Shown here: one piece after another, positions 21,368 through 31,980 of the stretch | How the letters are laid out: each line of letters opens with the position of its first letter | How positions within the stretch are numbered: the first letter of the stretch is position 1 | Notes under the pieces: model-generated | Databases searched by the model: none | Told to the model about the DNA's origin: nothing | What the model saw: only the letters and a program-made list of their open reading frames with translations | Source: Proales similis | Lineage: Eukaryota; Rotifera; Eurotatoria; Ploima; Proalidae | Reading direction: 5' to 3' | Length of the DNA stretch: 64,000 bases | Assembly (NCBI GenBank): GCA_019059635.1 | Contig: JAGVRJ010000015.1 | Location: 124,001-188,000, forward strand | Translations under genes and position numbers: made by a program

Positions 21368-21820
21368 GGTTCAATTCAAGCAGAAATGAAAATTTTTATT
21401 TTTGCTTCTAAATTCATGTGATCGCTTAACGCCTCATTAAATAGACGATTTGCACTCTTCGCCTCCTGGTCATGCACAAATCTATTCATATTTCTAGCAA
21501 CAAAGCCGCTTCCTTGCTTGGATTTAATTTTTAAAAGAGCGCGAATCAGTTAAATTCAGTCGCTACCTTTAAGGCATTGAGGCAATGAGTGAAAATGGCC
21601 GATTAGTGAGGAAGGGTTGCCATTTCCTGGCATTGGAGGCATTTAGTGTATACTGAAATGTTCCATAAATTAATTCCGGTTCGGAGCTTTGGATAAATTT
21701 ATAATCGAACGATTGACAATAGGCTATTCACAATCAAATATGGCCATGCATTGGTCTATTAAAACGCTTTTATTGTCAAGTAAGATTGAGAAGCAGTGAC
21801 AAGATCATGAAATCGAAATC
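21368..21820. other. Intergenic within the GPCR array
   Basis: AT-rich spacer with no gene or clear motif. Confidence 0.5.
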
Positions 21821-22774
21821 TCAGGCCCAGCCTAGAACGGCCTTGAACTGTTGGCGGTAAATGCGATTTAAAAGCAGGTTTAATACGAACGAGAAAGACT
21901 GCGGGAACAGGGAGAACTGGGCCGACGAGGACATGATCAGATTGAACATTTTGGCGGATAGGTCTAATTGCAGAACATTAGCGAGTCTGAATATTCCGTT
22001 CAGAAGAAAGAGAATTGAAAACGGAAAGTTGAAGAGGAAAAAGGCGCAGTTGAGAGTTAGAACCACCGAGGTGTAGTGTCTCTCACGCAGACCTGAGCCT
22101 CGACTCAGAGTGGTCTTGCTGCCTACCAGACGGCGCACAATGGCCACTTCGAGCCAGATCATCAGCGCGAACGGAATGTAGGTGCGCACCAGAACTGAGA
22201 CTATGTCCGACGCTGTCAAGTTGGCTGATGATGAGGTGCAAATGCCACTAGGAGCTGTCTGATTGCCTGGCACTGGTTCGTCTTGCTTCAGGTAGAAGAA
22301 CACGTTCTCGACGTTGATCAAGACAATAAGGGCGAACATGGCCAAGATGACCAAGGAGAGACGCAGTCGGCTCTTTCTCAGCGCAGTCAGTCGTGACGGA
22401 TGGCAGATGGCCATGTATCGATCGGTTGTGATCAGTACTGTCATCCAGGACGAGGCGTGCAGCAGCGTTCGTCTGAGTAGACTGAACAAGCGGCAGGAGA
22501 GATCAGAGAGCGAGAATATTGAGAACGGCAGAAGAATTGGATGAGCAAACACAAAAAAGAACAAGACGAGCACGAGCGTGTCGATGCTGCACTGCCATCT
22601 GTACAAGAAGCCCATGTTTGTGCGATTCGGATTTGGCTTTGAGAACAAGTAGATTGAGAACAGATTCTGAACGACTCCGACCGGATACATTGCCATCGAC
22701 GAATAGAACAATATTTGCCCGTTCAGTTTGGTCATGTCACTATTGAGACGGTCAGAGCTGTCGCTTGAGTTCAT
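21821..22774 (-). CDS. Intronless rhodopsin-like GPCR, tandem family member 3
   Basis: 317 aa from the ATG at 22774 (MNSSDSSDRL); the frame continues upstream only to a GTG. Same family: NRTNMGFLYRWQCSIDT, LRRTLLHASSW, TDRYMAICHP at the DRY position, NVENVFFYLKQDE, FNFPFSILFL in TM6, NLLLNRIYRQQF after TM7. It is clearly more diverged than the triplet on either side, so the triplet homogenisation skipped this copy. N-terminal glycosylation site NSS. Confidence 0.87.
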   Translation of the reverse strand: MNSSDSSDRLNSDMTKLNGQILFYSSMAMYPVGVVQNLFSIYLFSKPNPNRTNMGFLYRWQCSIDTLVLVLFFFVFAHPILLPFSIFSLSDLSCRLFSLLRRTLLHASSWMTVLITTDRYMAICHPSRLTALRKSRLRLSLVILAMFALIVLINVENVFFYLKQDEPVPGNQTAPSGICTSSSANLTASDIVSVLVRTYIPFALMIWLEVAIVRRLVGSKTTLSRGSGLRERHYTSVVLTLNCAFFLFNFPFSILFLLNGIFRLANVLQLDLSAKMFNLIMSSSAQFSLFPQSFSFVLNLLLNRIYRQQFKAVLGWA

Positions 22775-23440
22775 TTGATCGAATTTTGTACAATTCTCAC
22801 TGGCAATGTCTGATTTCACTCGAATCGACTGCTTCTGCGTCTGATAATTTTGCCAGCGATGAAGGACGACGCGGTCGACTGCAAAAGTAGCATTGCTATT
22901 TAAAATTCCAATTTCGGTTTCCTCTTTAGATTGTGCTCATGGCGCAGATCATCGCCCTCTGTCTAGCGCCAACGGCTATGCATCATCGGGCTCAGACCGA
23001 TCGAGGCCATCTCATCGATCTGCACTAGCTTGCCGGATGATCCTCTAATTGAAGCATCAGATTACCTAAATATTGAGGTGGCGCCAACCCGAGCGTGTAT
23101 TTAAATACGATTTCAATTTGTTCTTATGCGCCTGCCTCTCTACATGATGCCATGCATGGAGAGAGAAAAAGAAGAAAATGATTGATTTCCTAAATATTTA
23201 TTATTTGAGACATTTTAGGCCTAAAGCAGCGAATGCGGATTAAGCAAAGCGAGTTGGGACAGAGAAATAAAGATAGAGATGAGATAATCGATAAATTGGC
23301 GTATTTGACAATTACTTGCCTTAAAACAGAGCGAGACAGGTTTGCAAGCTTTGAATAGGCGTTAAGCAACATGCAACAATCTAAAAGTTCGTAAGGTTTA
23401 TTGTATAGAAAATGAAGTCAAGATGCACAAGAAGGTGCAA
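22775..23440. other. Intergenic within the GPCR array
   Basis: Contains the left end of a duplicated flank (from about 23180, TATTTATTATTTGAGACATT) that recurs near 25220. No gene seen. Confidence 0.55.
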
Positions 23441-24436
23441 TCATTTTGTTGCCATTACGGTGCTTGTCTGACTGGCCACTTGTGCACTCCTAAAACCGAA
23501 TATTGCCAGAACTTCATTCCTGAACAAATGGTTCAAGATGAAATTGAACACAAACGACGCGGCCTGCATGAATAATGAAAGCACTACAAAACTCAAAAAT
23601 ACGGTGTTGAATTTCGCGTTAGGCAGCGGATCGAGCTCAATGTGCGCCAGGTTGTAGATGGTCGTGAATATGTAAATGACCGACAGTGGGAAATTGAGGG
23701 CGAAGAACACGCAGTTGTAGGCGAGCACCACCGCGGTGAAGTGCTTCTCGCGCCGGCCCGAGCTGCGGTTCGACTTGTTCTTGCTCTGGACGATGCGTCG
23801 CACGATGAGCGCGTCGAAGACGGTCATCAGCACGAAAGGCACGTAGGTGCGCATCACGATCGAGATGATGTCCGACAGCGCGTAGACCAGGGGCGAGGCT
23901 GTGCACACGCTGCGCACTGTGGTCTGATTGCCTCGCACCACCTCGGTCTGCTCCAGATAGTAGAACAGGTTCTCGACGTCGACCAGGGCGATGAGCGCGA
24001 ACATGGCCAAGATGACCAAGGACAGGTGCAGCTTGTTCTTCCTCAGCTCCGTCAGCTTGGTGGGCAGTCGAACGGCCATGAAGCGGTCGAATGTGATGAA
24101 CAGCGTCATCCAGGAGGACGCGTGCAAGATGAAGCGTCTGAGAAAAGTCAATACCCGACACAAAAAGTCAGAGGCGTCGATAAATGAAACGCCATATAAT
24201 CTTGTTGAGGCAAACACAAAAGTTGACAATAGAAGCAGAATGATGTCGACTGCCGACTGCCACATGTATAGAAAGCCCATGTTGGTCTTGTTCAAGCTCG
24301 GTCGTGAGAACACGTAGAACGAGATCATGTTGAGCACCACTCCAATCGGGGAGCCTATGAATGAAAAATAAATGTAAATTTCCCTTCCGATGGTTATTAT
24401 CAAAAAAGCCTGGTTCATAACGTCGGTCCGATTCAT
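23441..24436 (-). CDS. Intronless rhodopsin-like GPCR, tandem family member 4 (converted triplet, B)
   Basis: 331 aa, start MNRTDVMNQA with an N-glycosylation site at residue 2. Core motifs match the triplet: LNKTNMGFLYMWQSAVDI, HASSWMTLFITFDRF, NFPLSVIYIF. Its TM7 is distinct (NTVFLSFVVLSLFMQAASF), but the cytoplasmic tail (EVLAIFGFRSAQVASQTSTV) and the 3' flank are almost identical to those of the member at 25471-26466. Ligand unknown. Confidence 0.88.
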   Translation of the reverse strand: MNRTDVMNQAFLIITIGREIYIYFSFIGSPIGVVLNMISFYVFSRPSLNKTNMGFLYMWQSAVDIILLLLSTFVFASTRLYGVSFIDASDFLCRVLTFLRRFILHASSWMTLFITFDRFMAVRLPTKLTELRKNKLHLSLVILAMFALIALVDVENLFYYLEQTEVVRGNQTTVRSVCTASPLVYALSDIISIVMRTYVPFVLMTVFDALIVRRIVQSKNKSNRSSGRREKHFTAVVLAYNCVFFALNFPLSVIYIFTTIYNLAHIELDPLPNAKFNTVFLSFVVLSLFMQAASFVFNFILNHLFRNEVLAIFGFRSAQVASQTSTVMATK

Positions 24437-25470
24437 TTTCTTTCGCTTTCTTCTTCTAAGGAAAACTCATAAAACAAACATATAAGAGATTAAATGCAGT
24501 AATATGAACCGTTCACAGTCGGCTGGATATAACCGCCCGCTTTTGCTTGTAATATTAAGAATAAAAACTTAATGGGACCAGACAGCTTGATTATTGCTGC
24601 AGGGTCAACGCCAGTTCTTGACATTTTAAAATTCGTTCTACCCGATTCACTCAAATTAAGCGAATAGATCCGATCTATTAGCCATCTTTTCGCTTAAGTA
24701 AGCTCGTAGCTTCCGAGTTTGAGAAAAAAAACAGACAGACGCAGGTGGCCGATGAGCAGACCTGAAAAAATATGAAAGCCTCTCTGTCTTGGCACTTATG
24801 CTCTCCATTCTTCTGTGATTTAGGAAAATGCTCTTTTCTTGTTTGATGTCGACTGACATTTTGAAGCGAAAACGATTCAATTTAAAGCCGAATTTGGGCC
24901 AGTTGAGAACAGCTCAATGATCAGTCTGCAAATGCATTCTTCTAAATTTCCTTCGCTGGCCGATTAAGGAGATTATTTTAGCTTCTCTTACAGACTTCAA
25001 GTCTGCGTTGTTAATTAGTTTAGACGAAACTGGTGCTTAAACGACAGATCAGCAGGATTAAGCAAGAGTGACATTTCATAAAACGCAATTTTTAAGACCT
25101 CAGCTACAAAAAGCAATTATTCCTTCAGCTTCTTAAACTTCCATAAAAATCCTTGAAAGTTGCCTCTTTGCATGGTGCCATCAGAAACGAGAAAAAAAGG
25201 TGAAAATTATTAATTTCCTAAAATTTTTATTATTTGAGACATTTTTGAGCTAAAGCGGGAAATGCGAGTCAAGCAAAGCGAGCGAGAACAGAGACAAGTA
25301 ACACGCAGATAAAGGGAGATGGCCGATTCTATCATATGAGAAAATTATATGCGATTGAATAGATTGAAATTGCAGGTTTTGAAGGGCGCTCGACATTAAG
25401 CAGGTCCAAACTAAAGGATCTCGAGGCTCATTGAATCTTGAATGAAGTCAAAATGCACAAGAAGGTGCAA
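24437..25470. other. Intergenic, duplicated spacer (unit 1/2 boundary)
   Basis: About 1 kb without a gene. The first part (24437-24900) resembles 26467-26890, and the end (25200-25300) resembles 23185-23280, so the GPCR B and C units were duplicated together with flanks. A CGGTTATATC element (minus strand, about 24523-24533) recurs in the sister spacer at about 26548-26558, each 85-95 bp before the ATG. Confidence 0.6.
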
Positions 25471-26466
25471 TCATTTTGTTGCCGTTACGGTGCTTGTCTG
25501 ACTGGCCACTTGTGCACTCCTAAAACCGAATATTGCCAGAACTTCATTCCTGAACAAATAGTTTAAGGTGAAATTGAACACAAACGACATGGCCTGCATG
25601 AAGAATGCGAGCACCACTGTGCTTGTAAACGCCGTGCGGAATATGGCGTTGGGCAGCGGATCGAGCTCAATGTGCGCCAGGTTGTAGATGGTCGTGAATA
25701 TGTAAATGACCGACAGTGGGAAATTGAGGGCGAAGAACACGCAGTTGTAGGCGAGCACCACCGCGGTGAAGTGCTTCTCTCGTCGACCCGAGCTGCGGTT
25801 CGACTTGTTCTTGCTCTGGACGATGCGTCGCACGATGAGCGCGTCGAAGACGGTCATCAGCACGAAAGGCACGTAGGTGCGCATCACGATCGAGATGATG
25901 TCCGACAGCGCGTAGACCAGGGGCGAGGCAGTGCACACGCTCTGCACTGTGGTCTGGTTGCCTCGCACCACCTCGGTCTGCTCCAGATAGTAGAACAGGT
26001 TCTCGACGTCGACCAGGGCGATGAGCGCGAACATGGCCAAGATGACCAAGGACAGGTGCAGCTTGTTCTTCCTCAGCTCCGTCAGCTTTGTGGGCATACG
26101 AACGGCCATGAAGCGGTCGAACGTGATGAACAGCGTCATCCAGGAGGACGCGTGCAAGATGAAGCGTCTGAGAAAAGTCAATACCCGACACAAGAAGTCA
26201 GAAGTGTTGGCAAAAGAGACGCCAAATACACTTCTGGAGGCAAACACAAATGTGGTCAACAGAAGCAGAATGATGTCGACCGCCGACTGCCATCTGTAGA
26301 GAAAGCCCATGTTGGTCTTGTTCAAGCGGGGCCTTGAGAACACGTAGAACGAGAACATGTTGAGCAACACTCCGATCGGAGAGACTATGATGGTAAAGTA
26401 ATAGTAAATGTCCCTTCCTATGGAGCTGATCAAAGCAATTTGGTCCAGAGAGTCCGTTTGGTTCAT
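25471..26466 (-). CDS. Intronless rhodopsin-like GPCR, tandem family member 5 (converted triplet, C)
   Basis: 331 aa, start MNQTDSLDQI. Same family motifs and an almost identical TM3-TM6 core to members A (20354-21367) and B (23441-24436). It is a visible mosaic: TM7 carries the A-type sequence (RTAFTSTVVLAFFMQAMSF, FNFTLNYLFRNE), while the tail (VLAIFGFRSAQVASQ) and 3' flank are B-type. The N-terminus and TM1 resemble B in length and pattern. Confidence 0.88.
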   Translation of the reverse strand: MNQTDSLDQIALISSIGRDIYYYFTIIVSPIGVLLNMFSFYVFSRPRLNKTNMGFLYRWQSAVDIILLLLTTFVFASRSVFGVSFANTSDFLCRVLTFLRRFILHASSWMTLFITFDRFMAVRMPTKLTELRKNKLHLSLVILAMFALIALVDVENLFYYLEQTEVVRGNQTTVQSVCTASPLVYALSDIISIVMRTYVPFVLMTVFDALIVRRIVQSKNKSNRSSGRREKHFTAVVLAYNCVFFALNFPLSVIYIFTTIYNLAHIELDPLPNAIFRTAFTSTVVLAFFMQAMSFVFNFTLNYLFRNEVLAIFGFRSAQVASQTSTVTATK

Positions 26467-27458
26467 TTCTTTCTGTTCTATGTCAAACTAATAGAACCAA
26501 AATTATTTGAAAAATGAGGCCCAAGAAATCATTGCCAGTCGACGGATGATATAACCGACTTTTCTAGCTCGGAATAAAAGGAATAGAAACTTAATGAGAC
26601 TAGACTGCAACGTCATGCTGCGTCGACGCCTGGAACAAACCTCTTGCTAATTTTGGAATATCCTGCCGGAATCTATTTAATTTGGCCAATAGACTTCAGC
26701 TATTTGCTATCTAGTCGCCAAATTTCGCCCTTTACGCTGCCGGGGTCGGGAATAAAGACATAGGTAGCCCTGGGTTGGCATCGATGCTACATTCCTCGAT
26801 GATCGAGTCTAACGCTTTTTTCTCGTTTTATACCGAAAGACATTTGAAAGCGAAAACAGATTCGATTTAAAGCTGAATGCAGCTCGCAATTCTCATCAGG
26901 CGACCAACGCATTTTCCAAGTTGTCTTCGCTGAGCTACTTGTAGGATTTTTTTCGCCTTAAGCGCCAACTCCGACTTACAGTCTACTTTAAGTTGAGCGT
27001 TAGGGTTTAAGTTGAGCGATTTAGAGGATACTGACGCTTTAAGAGATCGGAATTAAATTTAAACAAGAGCAGTAAAACGCAATTTATTAGAGCTCGGCTA
27101 AAAAAATCAATTATTCCTTTTGTCTTAAACATCCATAAAAGTCCTTGAACGTTCGAGAAATGTGAAATGACGCTAATTGGCTTGAGCGATTCTTGCCAGG
27201 AGTTTAAAAAAAGCCTCAGAGCTTCTGCCGGGACTATCCACCACTGTTGAGGGATTTCGAGTTAAATATTTTTGAAAATCACTCGGCTTAAGAACAAGCG
27301 GCTCGAGGCTTATTGCTGAAAATCGGATTGGTCGGATGAAGATGTGAGAGTGGCTGTAAGGGAATGGTCCTAAGCGAGATAAAGCCGGTCTGAATTCTTC
27401 TTGTGTGGCAGATGCCGATGAGACGAACATGGTGGCGAGAAGCGAGTTGAGCTTGAGC
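26467..27458. other. Intergenic, duplicated spacer
   Basis: About 1 kb with no convincing gene. The first 400 bp resemble 24437-24900. A short repeat (TAAGTTGAGCGTTAGGGTTTAAGTTGAGCG-like) lies near 26990-27020. Confidence 0.5.
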
Positions 27459-28463
27459 TCAAGGTCTATAAACGCTGGATCGGTAGTCCCTTAGAATTCT
27501 GAGTCTGGCCTGTTTGTGGCCAACCAGAGCCAGCAGCTGTTGTCTGAACAGTTTGTTCAACGCAGCGATGATGAGAAACGAAAATACCTGAACAGTGTAG
27601 GCAAAGTAGACGGCGCATATTTGGGCGAATCGAAACACGGTGCTCTGCAGCGGGTCTAGCTTGATGTTCAAGGCCGTTTGAATGGTCGTAATGAGATAAG
27701 AAATGGACAGCGGCGCGTTGAATAGAACAAACACGCCGTTGAAGGCGACCACAACGAGAGTGAAGAAGTGCTCTCGACGAGCCGAGCCTCGGCGCATTCG
27801 GCCCTTTGCCTTTGCCACGTGCAGCAGGATCAGAACGTCCAGAGTGATCATGACCGTGAACGGAATGAAAGTGCGCAGGGCGATGGAGACCAAATTAGTC
27901 GCCGTGGCCAGTTGAGACGAGGCCGTGCACAGAACAATTCTGACTGTGCGGTTGCCTTGGCTCACATTCAGTTGGCTCAGACTGTAAAAGAAATTCGGAG
28001 CATTGAATAGAGCCAGGAGGGCGAGAATGGCGCCAATTGCAATCGAAATAGTTGCCTTGTTGTTGCGCACATTGACCAGACGAGTGGGAAATCGAACGAA
28101 CAGAAACCTGTCCACCGTGATCACCAGCGTGAGCCATGAAGAAGCGTGCACAGTAAAACGCCGCACAAAGGTGACGAGGCCACACGCAAAGTTGGACCAG
28201 TCGCTTATTCTTGTGCTCAACACGTATTCAGAGCCGAGCACGAATATGGTGAGCAAAAGCAGAGCGATGTCGACTGCCGACTGCCATCTGTAGAGAAAGC
28301 CCATGTTGGTCTTGTTCAGACTTGGCCGAGAGAATATGTAAAACGAGAAGAGATTGAGCACCACTCCGACCGGCAGCACAATCGTGGTCACGTAAAAGCC
28401 CATGGATACGGCCAGAGCGTTTAGCTCGCTGATTCTCACCGCCTCGTTCAACAATAAACTCAT
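27459..28463 (-). CDS. Intronless rhodopsin-like GPCR, tandem family member 6
   Basis: 334 aa, start MSLLLNEAVR. Family motifs: LNKTNMGFLYRWQSAVDI, VRRFTVHASSW, VDRFLFVRFP at the DRY position, NAPNFFYSLSQLN after TM4 (the VDVEN motif is changed), FNAPLSISYL in TM6 and LNKLFRQQL after TM7. It keeps the TM1-TM2 block almost unchanged but is diverged elsewhere, so purifying selection on that block or partial conversion is possible. Confidence 0.87.
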   Translation of the reverse strand: MSLLLNEAVRISELNALAVSMGFYVTTIVLPVGVVLNLFSFYIFSRPSLNKTNMGFLYRWQSAVDIALLLLTIFVLGSEYVLSTRISDWSNFACGLVTFVRRFTVHASSWLTLVITVDRFLFVRFPTRLVNVRNNKATISIAIGAILALLALFNAPNFFYSLSQLNVSQGNRTVRIVLCTASSQLATATNLVSIALRTFIPFTVMITLDVLILLHVAKAKGRMRRGSARREHFFTLVVVAFNGVFVLFNAPLSISYLITTIQTALNIKLDPLQSTVFRFAQICAVYFAYTVQVFSFLIIAALNKLFRQQLLALVGHKQARLRILRDYRSSVYRP

Positions 28464-28902
28464 TCTCTTTCTTTCTTTTTCTCGCTGCGCGCAGAGATGT
28501 GCCAGAGATTACGCACTCCTAAGATTTGTCGAACCAGGAAGCGTTGATATTTACGTAAATCAAATGCTCAATTGTCTGACTGACTTTGCTTTGAATCGGT
28601 CCGATTGGCCGCTTGCCTGCGTCAGTTGATGCTAAGGCGGTTGAAAGGCGGCGTTTGAAAACAAAAGAAAACAACCAGCGAGACTGCTGCTTCGAGCAAA
28701 AGTGCAGCAAATGCCTTTGTTCAGTTTTATTATCTACCAGTGTGAATAATAATCGAACGGAATCGGCAGCCAAAAAGACAAAGAGCACAACAGAAATAGA
28801 GAGAGAGAGAGAAATAGAGAGAGAGAGAGAAATAGAGAGGGAGAAAATAAAAGAGCAAATGCAGAGCTTGTTTAGATGCCAGAAAGGCGTCACAGACGAG
28901 TT
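28464..28902. other. Intergenic with GA-rich microsatellite
   Basis: Spacer between array members 6 and 7. Contains (GA)n / GAGAGAGAAATAGAGA repeats at about 28794-28850. No gene. Confidence 0.6.
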
Positions 28903-29883
28903 TTAATGGCCGCGCTTGGAGAATATGGCGATGAATTCAGTCCTGAAGAGAACGTTGAACGAAATGTTGATGAAAAACGAGCTGCACTGAAAGAGGAGCG
29001 CGAATCTGCTGGCGATCGAGTAGACGAACTCGTAAATGACTCGGCTGGACGCGTCTTTCTCTTCACCTGAGAATCTGTTTACTGCAGAGAACATGTACGC
29101 GATGGAGAGCGGCAAATTGAAGGCAAAGAAGAGGCCGTTGTGGCAGAGTACAGCGAAAGTGAAGCGTTTCTCTCGGCGCTGTCTCAGAGCACGTGCGCTC
29201 TCGGGGGGCTTTTGCTTGTCAAACTTGTTCCGGCTGTTGATTAGGCGACGCACAATGGCCACGTCCAGCGCCATCATCAGTCCGAACGGAATGTAGGTGC
29301 GCAGCAGAATTGAGATTATGTCCGACACTGCCATGACAAGTGGCGAGGCCACACAGGCCTTGCTCACAATTGTCTGATTGCCACGTGCCGACTCGCTTTG
29401 TTCAAGATTGAAGAAGAGCTGCTCGAGGTCGATCACGAATATGAGCGCGAACATGGCCAATATGAGCAGCGATAGACGCAGCTTGTCCTGTCTCCATCTG
29501 GTCAATCGCGTTGGATGGCGCACGGCCATGAAGCGGTCCAACGTGATGAACAGCGTCATCCAGGAGGAGGCGTGCAGCGTCAAGTTGCGCGTCAACGACA
29601 CCAGACGGCAGCTCAGATCGGACAATATATCGAGTCGAATTTGCAGCACATTGTCACGATCAAGCAGATAAGTGTTGAAGATTAGAAGAAGCATGTCGAC
29701 GCCCAGCTGCCACTTGTAGAGAAAGGCCACACTCGCCTTTGCCAGACGCTCTCTTGAAAACACGTAGAATGCAAAGGCGCACAGAAGCAGCCCGATCGGC
29801 ACGACAGTCACCGAGCTGAAGAACACAATCTGCTGGGTGGCGTAGTTGAGCTCATCACCAGTCCAGGTCACGTTCTCGGCCAT
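28903..29883 (-). CDS. Intronless rhodopsin-like GPCR, tandem family member 7
   Basis: 326 aa from the ATG at 29883 (MAENVTWTGDE); the frame extends two codons only through a TTG. This is the most divergent array member at the TM1-TM2 junction (LAKASVAFLYKWQLGVDM instead of LNKTNMGFLY). It keeps HASSWMTLFITLDRFMAVRHP, the VIDLEQLFFNLEQ motif after TM4, FNLPLSIAYM in TM6 and FNVLFRTEF after TM7. The third intracellular loop is longer and very basic (KPPESARALRQRREKRF). Confidence 0.87.
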   Translation of the reverse strand: MAENVTWTGDELNYATQQIVFFSSVTVVPIGLLLCAFAFYVFSRERLAKASVAFLYKWQLGVDMLLLIFNTYLLDRDNVLQIRLDILSDLSCRLVSLTRNLTLHASSWMTLFITLDRFMAVRHPTRLTRWRQDKLRLSLLILAMFALIFVIDLEQLFFNLEQSESARGNQTIVSKACVASPLVMAVSDIISILLRTYIPFGLMMALDVAIVRRLINSRNKFDKQKPPESARALRQRREKRFTFAVLCHNGLFFAFNLPLSIAYMFSAVNRFSGEEKDASSRVIYEFVYSIASRFALLFQCSSFFINISFNVLFRTEFIAIFSKRGH

Positions 29884-30296
29884 TGTCAAACGCGGTACAC
29901 AATCAATCGATAGAAAATTTGAAATTTTTCGCCTTTCAAATCAAATGCCGTTTGAGACAAGCATCGATCTTCTTTTTTATCTGCCAATTGAACGCTTATT
30001 TGGGTAAAATTTCCGACCCTAACTGCGCACTTGGGATGACGCTATCGACTAGCTTCGCAGTCAGATCGTCGTCGTTCTGGCTTTAGTAATGCGAGCGGCG
30101 TAGTCTCCGGATGTTCAATTTAGGCTAGCATTCGCTCGCTTCTTGCAATTTGGCACCTACTGTCTAGTACGCGCTAGCAATTTCCTCTTTATTTTGAATT
30201 GAACGAACGAACAAACGAGTAAACAGGAATGAGCGGCGAGATCGCATCTTAGCACATGTAAACACTTAATAGAAACAACTGGAGTAGGAACAGAGA
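29884..30296. other. Intergenic, nothing recognised
   Basis: Spacer between the intronless GPCR array and the multi-exon GPCR group. Confidence 0.5.
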
Positions 30297-31467
30297 TTAG
30301 ATGGACGAAGTAGCACTATGGGCATAAATGCCGGCTGCAGCGGCTCGCTTTGGCCAGCACGGACTTAGAAAGCGGACGTAGGCCTCGGCCATGTACGGAT
30401 TGAACAGCGCGTAGATGATCGGGTTCAATGCCGAGTTGATGTGCGCGATCAAGTTGGCAATCACGTGCAAAGAGGCCGGCAGAGAGTCGTCCAGTCCGAT
30501 CAAGTAAATTAGCGACAGCGGCACCCAGCAGAGACTGAACACGGCGAACGTGGCAAACAGGCTCTGCGCGAGGCGGATGGTTTTTATCGAGCAAGCGCTC
30601 GCTGTTCGAACGCTTCGCTCTCTGACTCTAATGAATATGCTCAAATAGGAGGCGCCGATGGCCGCGCACGGAACAAGTATCAGCCCGACCGCGATCATGA
30701 TCGTATAGCCGACCTTTAGACGGTCGAATATGCACGAGCGCGTCTTGTTGTCAAACACGTGGCCGCCAAAGTCTTTCGAACGGCTTGAGAGCTGCGCTGA
30801 GAATCGACAATTGGAAACGCAAATGGCAAACCTGAGAGATTGGGCAAATCGCTGACGATCGCCAGTGTCCACGTCAACGCCGCATAAATCAGCGTCTTGC
30901 TCGGATTGAACCACTTGCGATACTGCTTTTGGTGGAAGATGATCACATACCTTCAAAGAGGGCCATTCTTTTAGTTCGGCCTGCTGCTGGCTCGGCGCGC
31001 GTCTCTTACCTGTTGAAAGCCAGAAATGCCATCGAAATGAGCGAATGCGAGCAGGCTACCACGCAGACGGCCGCAATTAAATCGCAGAAAAGCTTGTTCT
31101 CTTCAAAGTAGCTGGCGCCCTTCAAACTGCCTTTGAAACAAAATTTGGCCTCGTTGTTGATAGAGAGAAGCAAACAAAATGAACCAAATGGCTCACCGTA
31201 GAATGTGCCAACGTCGACCACGAGGCTGATGAGCAAGTCGGCCAGCGACTGGTTCACAATGAGCAAATAAGTCGGATTGCTTCTTAGTTCTGGATGGCCC
31301 AGTACCGAGCAGATAACCAGCAGATTTCCTTTATATGGTTCAAATGCACCCAAAATCAAAGAAAGTGAGCGAGCGACAAATCGGCTACCTAAAAGGCCGC
31401 AGAAGCCGCCGATCAAATAAAGTGGCCCAGTCACTGAATAGAACAGATGGACGAGTGGAGAGTCCAT
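30297..31467 (-). CDS. Melatonin/Tre1-moody-like GPCR (paralogue 1, five exons)
   Basis: Exons 31467-31389, 31328-31197, 31130-31010, 30950-30832, 30772-30297; introns 59-66 bp; 308 aa. Rhodopsin-family receptor with NRY at the DRY position (FLAFNRYVII), FGGHVFDNKTRSCIFDR in the second extracellular loop, CWVP in TM6 and NPIIY in TM7. NRY and the GHVFD-Cys loop are shared with melatonin, Tre1 and moody receptors, so the group is rooted there, but the ligand cannot be inferred. Exons 3 and 4 (121 and 119 nt) match those of the two other paralogues in length and phase. This copy alone has an intron after TM1. Confidence 0.87.
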
Positions 31468-31980
31468 TTCAACGGCAACCAGCAAGCAGCAAACGCTTCA
31501 GCTCTAAGACGAATAAAAAAAGAAATAAGCCGCTTAAGCTGGCCTGGCTCTCTGGTGTCATCATGGCGTCGATCGTCAATCAGGCGAACGGGAAACGTGA
31601 AAAAAATAGAAAATCCGAATGAATCGACAAAGGAATTTATAGCCGACATGCACGAGCATAATTGCTGCATGACGATCAATTTGGCAGACTTTCAATTTTC
31701 CTCTAAATATAACCCGCGCAGAAGATAACTGGTTTACGTGTCGACAATCTGCCAGACAGAAATTAGATGCCGACAATGGGCGGCGCGGGCTTCACATTAT
31801 TGAATTCTCTTTATTACACGAATTAGAGCAGCAGCAGCAGAAGAAAGAACAAGTAAATCTCATCGGAGCGAGTATCGCTTTGACCAGTTTCAAAATTGAA
31901 GAGCGGATCTCGAGATATGAGAGCACTCGAATTTGGAAGTCAATTGCGGACTAAAGCGCAATTTGAGCCCAAATTGAGCT
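31468..31980. other. Intergenic, nothing recognised
   Basis: 5' flank of paralogue 1 and 3' flank of paralogue 2. A CAG trinucleotide run lies near 31831-31842. No gene. Confidence 0.5.
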
